Shown here piece after piece: positions 49,209 to 60,345 of a DNA stretch of 64,000 nt. The stretch lies in the NCBI GenBank assembly GCA_034440575.1, contig JAOTOL010001479.1, positions 502,501 through 566,500 on the forward strand, in the 5' to 3' direction. A program made the translations under genes and the position numbers. Source of the stretch: Imbricaverruca yamaguchii. Taxonomy: Eukaryota; Arthropoda; Thecostraca; Neoverrucidae. The notes under the pieces are model-generated. The model had not been told where the DNA came from, searched no databases, and saw only the letters and a list, made by a program, of their open reading frames with translations. Numbering within the stretch: position 1 is the stretch's first letter; each line of letters starts with the position of its first letter.

Positions 49209-49350
49209 CTTCGTGTGATGCTTCCAATGAGCCAGCCAGGAAATAATGTAGTAGATGGCTGGGTCATTAGAAGCATCACACTTCGTGTGATGCTTCCAAT
49301 GAGGCAGCCAGGAAATAATGTAGTAGATGTGTGGTCCAGAAGCATCAGAA
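49209..49350. repeat. 72-bp tandem duplication with inverted segments
   Basis: CTTCGTGTGATGCTTCCAAT starts at 49209 and 49281; the copies continue with a GCCAGCCAGGAAATAATGTA-like stretch. Between them, AGAAGCATCACAC pairs with GTGTGATGCTT, forming a small hairpin at 49270-49296. Confidence 0.85.
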
Positions 49351-49904
49351 GCTACTGCAGCAGTATAACCTGGATAGGGCAAGTTATGTAGGCTGAAGGG
49401 CCATTGGCGCCCCAAAACCAGTGAGATCAGTGCCATCTATTTTTTCCTTTCTTTTTAATTCCCCTACCATTAATTGGTAGGCAGGAGTGCCCCTCCATAC
49501 CCGTGCGACCTAATTACGCTAAATTTCAATTGTGAGAAGTAGGTCGTGGTAAGCAAATCAAGGCAGGTCACACCAATCCCTGCTCCTGTTTCTTGCTGGA
49601 CACATCCCACCACCAGATAGTAGTAAAAGATGTTCCTGAAACCCTCTTAGACAATTAGCAATGCTAATAACGTCTTCTAGGGCTCCAGGAAAATAACTGC
49701 TATTGGTGTTAATTGGGAAATAATACAAAATCCATAATTTTGCACATGCATCTCATCAACTATTACTACACTAAGGAGAAAGGACGAACCAAGTACGAAG
49801 AAGAAGAAAGAAAATAAAACATGATTCTTAAACGAAAATACTCGAATGATACCAGATCACCGTGCATAGCACATTGCTATTACGGACATTCATTGAAAAA
49901 GTCC
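49351..49904. other. AT-rich DNA; likely 3' flank of LINE
   Basis: A-rich runs near 49805 (AAAGAAAATAAAAC). Nothing else was recognised. Confidence 0.35.
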
Positions 49905-50755
49905 TTATTTTCCAATAGTGTATTGTCTGATGTATTTCTTCAAGATGATTTTACTTCTAGGTGCATCTTCAATCCTGTGGAAGTGAGAGCAGATTATTTT
50001 ATTCGAGGCCTTTGGTGCAATAAAGGGCAATGAAAGCATTCTGTAATTGATATCAGAAAAGGGTATTTGAAGGTGTTTTCTAACTCTGAGACCACCTTGT
50101 TCATGAAGTTGAAACATATCAGAAAGAGGTGCTGGTAATGATTGATTTAGAAAACATAGCATATGTAAATACATTGCTCATGAACTATGTCCAGAGACTT
50201 TAGAACTCTGCTTGATAAACAATTCATTTGTATGGCATAAGTAAGGTTTCTTGTCAACAATCCTAATAACACGCTTCTGCAACTTAATAATCTTGTCGAG
50301 CTTAGAGTGGTACGTACTTCTCCAGACAACAGCACAGTAATTTAGATATGGCAGTATGAAATAATTATACAGAAGAAGCAATTCACAAGTTGATAGAAAG
50401 TACCTAGATTTGCCTATAATTCCGATATTCCTGCTAAGTTTTGAAGAGATGGCATTTATATGGTCGTCTTCATCAATAAATACACCTAAATATTTTATAC
50501 AGCTATGCCTTGTAATAGAAGTATTTATTTTGACATGAAGCACATTACAAAGCATGCTCCTATGCATTTTGTATTTATTTTCATTCAACAAAATTATATT
50601 CATAATATATTTTTCATCAGAATTACTAGAAATCCGGGTTGCTTTTGAGATGATTTGGAAAAATCCGTAGGAATTTAACATATTCATAAAACTAAGTGTA
50701 GGTTTACCAGTTATATTTGAAAAGATTGTAATTGAAGTTCCATGCTATGACACAT
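49905..50755 (-). pseudogene. Jockey-like LINE remnant: endonuclease end joined to reverse-transcriptase C-terminal part
   Basis: Reading the minus strand from about 50755, GKPTLSFMNMLNSYGFFQII, SKATRIS matches the end of the LINE apurinic-type endonuclease domain. A few residues later comes IKYLGVFIDEDDHIN, SSKLSRNIGIIGKSRYFLS, LLLLYNYFILPYLNYC and LDKIIKLQKRVIRIVDKKPY, which is the region C-terminal to the reverse-transcriptase core in jockey-type elements. A downstream frame (to 49905) adds PLSDMFQLHEQGGLRVRKHL. The catalytic core with its YADD box is absent, so at least about 1 kb was lost between endonuclease and thumb. The frame changes near 50176. Dead copy. Confidence 0.8.
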
Positions 50756-53085
50756 TTACATTTAGTGTTTTCTAATTCTGACATATTTCCCCATGCAGTA
50801 TCACCCAGGAAATGACGGCACGCTTCTGCATCTAATCCCACTTACATGCAGAGAAGCAAGCGCCACGTGGCACTCCGAAGGCTCAAATTATGCATTACAT
50901 TCCTAAAAGCTACCGTGCGGAGCGTCAGGCTCCAAGGAGTGAAAACTTTTTAATGTCGACCAATCGGAACGCGCGCCGGGCGGTGTTGAAGCAGCTCGGC
51001 ACTACCTTTGGCGTTCCATCGTGCTCACGGGCGCAGCAGCGGGAGCACGAGGTCATCGTGTGACCTTGGACCCGATACCGACACCGGTCTGCGTGTGAAT
51101 CTGTCTGCAGACCGCCCGATGTCTCAACGAAGCCCTCGCATCCTGGGTGTGGCCACAGATGAAGCTGTAATGTGTGGCCTCAGTGCTGAAAAGTGTGGCG
51201 CTCTTAGGGTAATTCTTGGTGTCCTATTTCGTTAGTAGCAATTCTTAAGCTCCCCCGTCATTTTGACAAGAAAAATGACACTTCATTCCTTCCAGTGGGT
51301 GAACCCAATCTAACCCATAGTTTAGTGGTGAGAAAACTAGGTATTTTAAACTTGGGATGAGAAGCTAGATGGCACTCAGGCCCGTAGCTGGCCGGAATCA
51401 TCAGGGGAATGGGGAAGGGCACCCCTTCCGACCAGTATTTGCCTAGTTCACACGCAAAGGGCAATGCTGAAGTAATTGGGAACATGGTCTGCTGGGGCAC
51501 AGGAGCATAGCTTAGTATGTCTGGAAAGGCCCCCCCCCCCAATCTTGGCTGTGCACTTCCAAGTGCTTCAACTGTTGACATGGGACCCCATATGGTACGC
51601 CCCTCAAGATACTTGGGCCCGCCCATTACATTCATATATTGTGCCTTCCCAATAATTTTCAGAAACCTACACCTACGCAGGGAGAGGACGCACGTGCTCA
51701 CAGCCTGGCTAAGACGTACTGGCGCTTTGAACCGTATTAAGTACGATACTCTAACATCAGGCTAATTCTAAAAGCTTCCCTTAGCTGGGATGGGAGTCGC
51801 GAGGTTGGTAGCGTATTCGCCCCTTGGATCATATTGATTCATGAAGATAATGGATTTATTGAAATAAATGACGATTTAATAATTGAAATAATTTGTAGGT
51901 GGAAAGAACGGCGAGGAAGTGAAGTGGGAGACGAGGGATGCGGATGCCAGTTGCATCGCAGTATTGGCAAGCCCTCGTAATCAGTTGCCACGTATGCCAC
52001 GAGCTTGACCGGAACACTTCGAAACTTCACGGCTGATGACCAATCAATGTGCTGAGCAAGCACGTCCTGAGAGATGATAATTTCACCAATTCTCTCCTGT
52101 GATTGATAGATGACTCGACTGATGACACCATTAAAAAAAAACTGTTGCTGTGTATTCTGTAGAACCCTGCACTTGCCGGGTACATCGCAAAGCAATCCAT
52201 ACTCCACTCCTGTTACGTGAAGTACACGCGGGATTTGGGTTTTCCATAACTATTAAATGTATCCTCGCACTTGTGGCGGAACATACGGAGCTCAGGGATC
52301 GCCCATTCCCCTGACGGAGCCAAGCACATCTCAACTATTTTTATATCCAAGTACCATAATAGGATTGTGATTTAAGACTTCAACTTCGCAGTTGGTAGCT
52401 GCTTTTTGGATGCATATAACTCCAAGAATACTTATCTTACTAGTGTACCTAGGTGGATCTTGAGGTTTTGAGCATATTATAGCTCCACAATATTCTTCCC
52501 TTCCATTGATTTGAAAGTCCGCAATTTACGCATTCTCCACCGTCAAACATCTGTCCGTAAATCTGATGGACCCAGCACGCACCGAACAATGTCCCGAAAT
52601 GTGAAATAAAAATCGTCCCGGGTGCCCGAACAAATCGATCTTATGCTATACATATCACCAGACCCCCCACCCAAAAAAAAACGATCGAAATTCAGAAGCA
52701 TTCAGTGTTCCGAAGGATTGTGTCGGGACCAGAAAACTCCCATCGTGGCCCCGAAAAACATCCATCGCTTCAGGGACTTATATAGAGATCTGTATTTAAC
52801 CTATGACCGCTGGTGACCTCAGTACCAAGTATCCTTCTGGCTTTCCATGACTAATGACATGGCTAGCTTTCTAATGGTCTTTTTACATTTCATCCCAGCT
52901 GGCGTAGATAAAAAGTTAGTGGGAGGGGGCTTTCAAAAGCACCCCCACCCCCACCCTCCCGGTATAGCGAAGGACTTTCTGGTGGCCCAGGGGAAGACCA
53001 CAAAATATGTCTCGATGATTGACGTGCGCTCACATACATCATCACGGTGAGGTTAAAACTCCTTTTAAGTCGACGAGCGATAAAG
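50756..53085. other. Unique DNA; one possible transposon end
   Basis: GGCCCGTAGCTGGCCGG near 51380 resembles the start of old DNA transposons, but no partner end was found. A minus frame of 147 codons (51258-51701) has no recognisable family. Poly-C occurs at 51531-51540. Confidence 0.3.
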
Positions 53086-53087
53086 CT

Positions 53088-53140
53088 ATCCGTCCCGGTA
53101 GATCGGTTGGTTAGAGCGTCGGCCTGTATTGGTCTTACCG
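53088..53140 (+). mobile_element. tRNA-like head fragment of a SINE
   Basis: CCGGTAGATCGGTTGGTTAG and AGCGTCGGCCTG are an A-box and D-arm-like segment related to the head at 2461. GTCTTACCGGCC follows, but no B box is seen, so the element is truncated. Confidence 0.45.
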
Positions 53141-53939
53141 GCCAATCTGCTACCCGACATCTGACCTCCTGATGACCTCTCTCCACCCGGAGGTGTGTGG
53201 CGGTGTAAAGCCATCACGATCACCAGCGTTCAGAGCGTCAGCTGTACAGCGTTGCACCACCTGTCGATTACGATGCGGTTCCCTGTCGCCCCGTCAGATC
53301 GCATCGGCCGTTACTGCAACCCATCGTCTACATTACGGCTCCCCGCGAACAGCCGCAGTCACGTGCAAAAGATGCCGCGGGCGCCCGGGTCACCAGAGGT
53401 CGCTGGGGTGGTGGCGGGGTGAGCGAGTGTGGCGCCCCCGGCCGATGTCTGACCGCCGCTGCCTCAGAGGTCACGGTCTGCCGCGCTGGGTTATCAGCGG
53501 AAATTACACGAGCGTGCTGCGCCTGGTGATGTCAGCGTGTGCATAGCCCTCGTGACATAAACTAGGAGGAACGCGTACGTCATGGAGTAACGTCACAGTA
53601 CCCGGTCCACCTCTCGGACTTCGCAATCCACAGTATGTCACTATGCAGAGGTGTACGAGAGCTGAACATGATGAATATCAGAGCCGTTGCTCTGACGGAC
53701 TGATGCACTGAGAGAGCTCGAGAAGCACCACTTGCTTTTGATCCTCCCCCTGTCCTCTCCTCCACACAGGAAAATGCGCAGTATGAAATCTTGCAATGCA
53801 CGGCAAAATGATAACTACCCGAAACTCGCATGTTTGTCACCTTCCCTATTTGATGTTGCCTGGCAGCCCTAGTCCATAAAGTATAAACGAAACATTCAGT
53901 GGCATGATGCAACCACTCTGACGTGAAAAATACGTACAA
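53141..53939. other. CpG-rich then mixed unique DNA
   Basis: GC-rich to about 53480. No family assignment was possible. Confidence 0.4.
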
Positions 53940-54200
53940 TTACACGTCCGTACATTTGCGCATACGTACTTCTGCGCTTATGCAAATTTTCCCTTACGTA
54001 CTTTAACGCATACGTACATTTACACTCACGTATATTTGGGCATACGCATTTTTGCGCATGCGTACACTTGCTCATACGTACTTTTGCACTTACCTACATT
54101 TTCGTCCACGTACATTTTCGCTTACGTACATTTGCGCATACGTGCTTTTGCGCATACGTACGTTTGTGCTTGTGTACTTTTGCGCTCACGTACTTTTAAG
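53940..54200. repeat. 16-bp minisatellite, about 16 units
   Basis: The unit is ACGTACATTTGCGCAT with substitutions; copies are diverged in the first half and cleaner at 54110-54190. GCGCATACGTAC is a perfect purine-pyrimidine alternation. Confidence 0.9.
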
Positions 54201-54844
54201 GTGCCCCTTTGAGAAGGCTCGAGCACTCTTCCCCTCAAATGTATCAGCCAGAGGCGCCCCTCGGAAGGCAGTGGCGCCCCTCCGAACATGCACCCCTCAT
54301 GACAATTCTTGGGCCCACCCCTGAGCACATTCAGTGCGGTGATAATTGAGCCGAAGCAGGTATGTATAGCAAACAGTCGCGTATTCAAAGACGAGCGAAC
54401 TGTGCTCATTTTGCGCGAGTTGGAATTCATTTCTATTTCAGTAAACGACAGCGGAGAACTCGGCGTCGAACACGTGGATTCGTTGTCGATCGCCGCCTTA
54501 CATTCCAGTTTGGGTTTCCAGAGGCATAGGTCAGATTTCACGGCACCATAAATTCACCAAATTTGATGCATATGTGCGCAAAAAGACGCTTCACCCGATG
54601 CAGTTGACCGCAGACAAAAGAGCATATTTGTGTTCAGGCCGTCATTGTATCAAGAACATAACCTGAAAGAAGAAAACATAGACCATTTGGAAAAGCTGAT
54701 CTTCGTGGTGCGGGTCGCGCAAACCATTCACTAATTTTCGGCTGTAAATCGTTGACTTTTGGTTTCAGGTCGACAATTTTGGTGTCTTTGTGTCTGGAAC
54801 AAACACAAGGAAAACCGAAAAAAAAACATTACAAGTGGTGGATA
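54201..54844. other. Unique DNA, possible transposon end at the left
   Basis: GGCGCCCCTCGGAAGGCAG, GTGGCGCCCCTCCGAAC and GGGCCCACCCCTGAGC near 54250-54325 resemble old transposon termini. No pair was found. Confidence 0.3.
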
Positions 54845-54999
54845 TCGATTTCATGACAACTATTTTTGGTCATGTAGCGTCGGATATCTCGGCCGATTGC
54901 TCGCGGGCGAAGAGCAGCGGCAGGTGGGACCCGAACCCACAACCACTCGGATGGGGGACAGACAACTTAGCCCAAAGCCACAGCCCTCTGGGGGGGGGG
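54845..54999 (-). mobile_element. tRNA-derived SINE, family B, reverse and diverged
   Basis: GTCATGTAGCGTCGGATATC, TCGGCCGATTGCTCGCGGGC, GAAGAGCAGCGGCAGGTGGG and ACCCGAACCCACAACCACTC follow the reverse complement of the 31957 element in order. GGTGGATA occurs at 54837-54844 and 55000-55007 as a likely target duplication. The right end is a G homopolymer. Confidence 0.75.
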
Positions 55000-55674
55000 G
55001 GTGGATACAGAGTGGTTATGACAAGGGACTGAGTCAGATCTTTAGGTAGATGAAATAATCTATGTCGAGTTTCTTCTCTTACATGAACATAATGTTATGT
55101 GAACTTACACTTCCAAACTTCGGAAATAATCTTTCGGTCAAAGGTGACCCGAGGCGAGCCGTACAATAATCATATTTTACCCAAGCGTCAATATCTATAT
55201 TTAGCGTTTTCGTCAATAATACTTGTTCTCAGGCGTTCATGTAAGTGTTGTTTGTTGTTTGCTTGTGCTTGCAAAAAAAAATGATCTCAAATGCCTTTCC
55301 ATGGGTACCTAGGTGTGGTATGCTTCCCACTTGTATATTCGAATGCAGGCATTGAATATTACTGCTGCCTTATCTCCCAAAAGTGTCTAATCTATATTGC
55401 AGCCCACCAGGGGAGGGGTCTTGCTTCAACTGCTCATGCTTAGAACTTGGCCAAATTGGTCTGCGTACAAGAGTGTGAGTACGCCCCCATCCCAATGTCT
55501 CCGGTTTAGCCTCTGAAGAAAATGTGCAAGGGAGTGATGTTCCAAAAACGTTCCGGATCAGTCGTGAATATATTCATCATGACACTTTGGGTGGAACAAA
55601 TATTTGAGCACCATACTCATCAGACTTCATCTCTGTACCAGTTTGCTAATTCGGTCGTTACCAGAATCGATTTA
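55000..55674. other. Unique DNA, nothing recognised
   Basis: No supported feature. Confidence 0.4.
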
Positions 55675-55684
55675 ATTCAGATCT

Positions 55685-55864
55685 AGGGGGCGGGGATGCC
55701 CAAGTAGTTAAGGTATCGGGCAATGGATACCAAAGGTCCCCGGGTTCGACACTAGCGCCGCTCAGGATATTTCCCAATCCCGCGGCCCACCGGCGCAAGT
55801 GTGGGCGGCGCCATTAGCCTTGAATGTACATAAATTGCGTCGTGAACCACCCAATTAACAAACA
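55685..55864 (+). mobile_element. tRNA-derived SINE, family A
   Basis: GGATGCCCAAGTAGTTAAGG (A-box region), CCCGGGTTCGACACTAGC (B box), TTTCCCAATCCCGCGGCCCA and the tail GCGTCGTGAACCACCCAATT follow the 26777 element. Flanks ATTCAGATCT (55675-55684) and ATTTAGATCT (55865-55874) differ by one base. Confidence 0.9.
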
Positions 55865-55874
55865 ATTTAGATCT

Positions 55875-57640
55875 GAGTCGTCCGACTCTGAAGTCTGAGC
55901 AATCATTCCTATCATAACGCAACATTTCGTAGCATCGGAGGAATAAGTAAAGAAAACAGCTAAAAGCAATTGCTGTGTTCACAGGCATTCCACTGGCGCA
56001 TGCGTCTTGAGACTCCTTGTATTCTCACTTGAGCTCTCGAAACATCTTTCATTGTCTGTCGAAAGGCGTCCGGCGTGAAAAAACCGGCCACGAAATGTAA
56101 AAAGGTAAGACTGGGATTTGGAAAAGTAATCAATGTCTACTTTTTCGTGTCTGTATGTCTGCCAAGATTTCAGAATTAATGTAAGTGCGCATCATAAGCG
56201 ACAATTGCCCCGTCTCATGAGAAAATCGCCCGGCTGTATTCCGGTATCACCGGGGGTTACTTCGTAAATGATCTACATAGCTCGGTAACAGGAGGGGCTA
56301 GATAAAGTGGCTGGCTGTAGCTTTTCCGCATAGGGAACATTGTCGTCTCATGCTATCCTACAATATTATATGATACTATCCTCTCATTTTTGTACTTGAA
56401 GATGAATGGTCTTTGGCACATATATTCCTGATACACGTTCAATGTTCACTGGGAAGTGTGAACTGAGATTCTGACCACATTTGAAGAAAGTATTTAGAAA
56501 GAAAGTATTTTAAGAAAGTCCTTTGTGTTCGATTAGCGAAACATTTTCCCCTCCACATCCAGGATTGCGAAGTAGAAATCCAACCCTGGTTGTGGTGGAA
56601 CCACAAATAGACCCACGGCAGCATATTCTCATTTATTATACCTTCACGTTCGGCGTATGCTTTATACGAGGTGCACGGTGGCTATGGCTTCTGAGGGGCT
56701 AACAGTGAATAATATAACTGTAACCACGATTCACTACACACGCTACAAAATAAGTCTGGTGGCAACAGCACCATGTGAATATCCACACCGACACACGCTT
56801 GCCAAAGAAGATCGACGTTAAAGATTCATCAGTTCAGTAGCTAGCAGATCGAGCATAACGAGATAAATCGGCGGCAGAACAGATCTGAATGGAGAGTCTT
56901 GAGGCATCAGAGATTCAGAGCTGGCTACGATTCCCGTGCACAGAGCGGAAATAAACACGTCGAGAAAGGGATCCAGCCTACACCTACTGGCGTAAGTGTC
57001 GGCTGCAGAAGTTTTCGAGTCGGTTCGAGCCGGGCCGGGACGCTGGGTGACTCGCCACTCGGGAGGTCGCAGTGGAGCGGGTGGTACCGAGCTGACCCAC
57101 ACAGGAGCGGGCCGTGGCTCGGCCGACCACGATGGGGAGGCGGAGCCACTGTGGGTCGGTCCGGCGTCGGCAGCGGTCTCCTGCGGCGGACTGGCACACC
57201 TCAGGGGTGTCGGCGGTGTAAACACGTGCCACGGTGTGGCCTCCTGGTGCTGTCGCCCGACTTCCTAGGCGCCGGACTTCTCAGGCCGGGCGTTGGGGTG
57301 CATCTCTGGCTTAATCTCGTAAGTCATGCGCAGAAGCTGTTGCACCACCTGCCAAGAGCATGCTCGTAGTAGTTAACGCAGCCATTCTACCGGTTGGCGT
57401 CGTATATTACGCATTCGCAAGTAAAAAGGAACCAGTAATGTCTGTGTGTGCTCGTGTCCATGTCTGATAAATTTGTGCTCATAATGACATAGTGTTCAGA
57501 CATAATGTAATACAGACTAATAGGCCTGGACAAAACGATACTGACATCACAACCAATACCACATGGATCGAGTGCCATTCAATGATTTTCGAACTCCATT
57601 CATGCCTAAAGAGGCCTGCACAGCCTACAGCATAACTCTC
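55875..57640. other. Unique DNA, CpG-rich block at 56990-57290
   Basis: Overlapping frames on both strands in the GC-rich part (up to 156 codons) have no family resemblance. The rest is AT-leaning and featureless to me. Confidence 0.4.
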
Positions 57641-57649
57641 GTAGAAAAA

Positions 57650-57990
57650 AAACACCACATTTTGAATACATTAAATGAGGGACACATTCATTGTCTCTCA
57701 ATGGAGTCCGTCGTTGAATATATTTTTGTAATAATTATAATTAGTGGTGGATGGGATGAAAGTAATTCTAGCAGGTCAATCATGTCACCCCAAACTTGAG
57801 TCAGCGCATATATAATGTCATAAACCCTTCTCCATATTATAATTTACCTAGTCCACTGATGCGTCTAGTGGCTTTGCGCTGCACTCTTTCTCGTATATCT
57901 ATATCTCTTTCTAAGAGCACGCTTCATGCCTGAACAGAATATTCCAAGCGAGGTGGCATTAAGCATAGTTTTCACTTCAACGGTTAGCAT
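57650..57990 (-). pseudogene. CR1/L2-type LINE, C-terminal segment (decayed)
   Basis: On the minus strand, PRLEYSVQA, then a stop where the family has Trp, then SVLLERDIDIRERVQRKATR and RISGLGKL can be read. This matches the RPxLEYCVQxWSPxxxKDI, xLExVQRRATRxIxGL segment downstream of the reverse-transcriptase core in CR1/L2 elements. Further on, a frame shift away, GDMIDLLELL resembles the RGDxIExYKIL segment. Probably the continuation of the remnant at 59735-60345, separated by later insertions. Confidence 0.65.
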
Positions 57991-58271
57991 CCTGGTCCTT
58001 TCATAGATTCGCAATCGAAGGGATGTGTTCGCGACTCGCACCACGCACGACCAATAGTGTAAACGTGCGGCAAAATGTCTGGACGTGCTTCGAGTAGAGG
58101 AGGCGGGCAGACAGTGGCCCAGTCGGCAATACGGCAGATGACTGGCATCACCAGACAAGACCCAGTGATACCACCGGCACCAATACTCGCTGTCTGCGAC
58201 GCTTACATCGCCAGCGCCCACACTGACACCGCGTCACCGATCTCCCAATGGGAGCCTGATGACTAGGTTGG

Positions 58272-58429
58272 TTGGTTATTGGCTTTACGACACATCGACC
58301 GTCGAGTCATGTAGCGTGCCCAATCTCTCACGCCGATTGGTCGCGGGCGAAGAGTAGCGACAGGTGAGACTCGAACCCACAACCTTTCGATTGTGAGACG
58401 AGCAACTTACCCCTACGCTACTCGTCCCC
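58272..58429 (-). mobile_element. tRNA-derived SINE, family B, complete with 14-bp target duplication
   Basis: Reverse complement reads GGGGACGAGTAGCGTAGGGG, TAAGTTGCTCGTCTCACAAT, TTGTGGGTTCGAGTCTCACC (B box), TCGCTACTCTTCGCCCGCGA, CCAATCGGCGTGAGAGATTG, then ACGCTACATGAC and the tail GTGTCGTAAAGCCAATAACC. GATGACTAGGTTGG is exact at 58258-58271 and 58430-58443. This is the best-preserved copy of the family. Confidence 0.95.
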
Positions 58430-58549
58430 GATGACTAGGTTGGAGCTAAATTCATCAATATGTCATAAGTACGCAGAACACAGAATCGCAGCCCAGGGCC
58501 CGGTCTTAGTGCTTTACCCCAATGGATATGCATGCGTCGGGTGCCATCA

Positions 58550-59344
58550 TTAGTCCACCTCGGGGGGGGGTGTTGACATGCGCCCACCCGTAAGGTTTTG
58601 CGCGGATAGTGAAAGAACGGCGCGCCGCAACGAGGTGAATTTTGGTACCTTTTTCTACACCAATTTCGCATGGCGTGGGAAAATGTTGAAGTCAGGTCAC
58701 CTAGGGTCAACGAGTTAGTCAAGGTCAAGTAAGGTCATCTTCAGAAAAGTTGAACCAATCGTTTAATGTATAAAGATAATTTGATAAAACTTCCCTATCT
58801 CTAGGGAGGAAACAAGACGCACGAGAGGAATTTTTGATTTTTTTTCTCCCTTTTGATGGCATTTGTTTTCCTTATTTGACCATTATGGCTCAATTAGATT
58901 CTGGGTAGTTATAATTGTTAATGAGAGCAAGTTGACGCTAAACGTTTTTCGATTCGCTCTACCCATTATAAAATAAAAATTGGAGAAAATTGAGAAAAAA
59001 ATGTCGTTAATAAATAGGGTGATGGTCGATTTCGCCTTCCTTTTCTGATTCCAAAATTACTTTGTTTTCAAATCTCCCTCAAAATGGACTCCCCAGAGCC
59101 AAAAACATGAAGTCAGTTGTGAAAACAGACCCTCCAGTGAAGTCATTTTTTGGAAACCGAATTTTATGTCGGTTTCTGGCCCTACTCGTCGAGCGCTTTC
59201 GATGACAACTCTTTCGTTTTCGTGCGACGTTTTGTTGGAAAATTTAGTATATGTACTGCCGAAGCAAGTACAGTTTATGGGGGTTGTATCAACCCCCTCC
59301 GAGACGGGGTGTGAGGATCTGGTCGGAAAGACTGGGAGGGTTAG
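58550..59344 (+). mobile_element. TTAA transposon family 1, decayed copy
   Basis: Starts near 58550 with ATTAGTCCACCTCGGGGGGG and ends near 59344 with CCTCCGAGACGGGGTGTGAG ... GGGAGGGTTAG. Both TTAA sites have decayed to TTAG. The interior matches the 24447 copy (GCGCGGATAGTGAAAGAACG, AGGTCACCTAGGGTCAACGA, GTCGAGCGCTTTCGATGACA). The AGGTCA-type half-sites are kept. No transposase. Confidence 0.8.
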
Positions 59345-59534
59345 GCTCGGTTGATGCAGATGGGATTTTAAAAAACGTGGAGCAATCGCAACTCGGGTGT
59401 CCACCCACCAACCACGAACGCATATCGGCCTCTCCACCACTCCACACCGTGCGACTCAACCCTGAACCTGCGTGGGCTGGGTTCCCGTGCCGTCATGTCG
59501 GGTCGCCACTGACGTCACACAAAGCCGCACGCGC

Positions 59535-59665
59535 TGTTACACGGACGCCACCGGGCGGAGGATGCAGCACCCGTCTAGCCCGTCCGGGTTGAGGCACGGA
59601 CGCCACTGGACGGAGGGTGTAGCAGCCGTCTAACCCACACGGGCTGGGGCACGGATGCCACAAGT
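59535..59665. repeat. 55-bp tandem repeat, about 2.3 units
   Basis: CACGGACGCCACCGGGCGGA ... GTCTAGCCCGTCCGGGTTGA recurs after 55 bp (59541 and 59596), with a third partial start near 59651. Confidence 0.85.
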
Positions 59666-59734
59666 TTGACAAGTCAAATAAGTCACACACGCCGGGCAGA
59701 GTTCATTGCTTGGACCTCACCTCACACTATCACT

Positions 59735-60345
59735 CATTAATGATTCCCAGCATTTGGATTGCCCTGTTCATAGCTGAAGTACATTGTTCTTTTTCGTGTT
59801 TTAAGGTCATTGGGAACTAACTTAAGCCTCTTTCCTCTTCAATAACATCCAGTTCGCTACCTCCCATTGTATATCTGAAAGTCTCACCTCCAGACCAAAA
59901 GTGCATTATCACACATAGTTGAAAGACATCAGTCATTGATCTGCTCATTTTTTAGGTCCTCCAAGTCTAGATGAATATTACTAAATTAATATCTGTTTGT
60001 TGGCTACTCCTATGAACTTGATGCTTTCAGGAAATTTGAATATCCTACTTCTAAGTGATACTCCTATGTTGTCCACAAAGATAATATGAGAAGTGGGCCC
60101 AGATCGGAGCCCTGTGGCACTCCACCCAGAACATCTTTCCTTTCAGATATACATCCATTTAACACTACACCCTGTTTCCGTCCCCTTAACCATTCTTCAA
60201 TCCAACCTATAACTTTTATATCAATCCTATGCTGCTCTATTTGATGAAATATACGTGTACAATATCTATCTCGCCTTAATTGCTTACTTCTCTAGCTGCA
60301 TGCTCAATTAACTCCAATGGGTTAGTCAACAAGATCTTATCGGAA
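59735..60345 (-). pseudogene. CR1/L2-type LINE reverse-transcriptase fragment, catalytic site lost
   Basis: Reading minus from 60345: HRIDIKVIGWIEEWLRGRK, GVVLNG, ERKDVLGGVPQGSDLGPLL (the conserved GVPQGSxLGP loop), then LRSRIFKFPESIKFIG, where the family has KFADDTKL. The two catalytic aspartates are therefore replaced. Later come WADQWLMSF-like pieces across frame shifts, YTMGGSELDVIEEERGLS (the YxxxGxxLxxVxEExDLGV segment), and AMNRAIQMLGIINE before the match stops near 59735. Several stops and shifts are present. Its C-terminal continuation is probably at 57650-57990. Confidence 0.8.

Noticed and set aside
51258..51701. 147-codon minus-strand gene
   Set aside because: Overlaps transposon-end-like sequence and a poly-C run; no recognisable motif.
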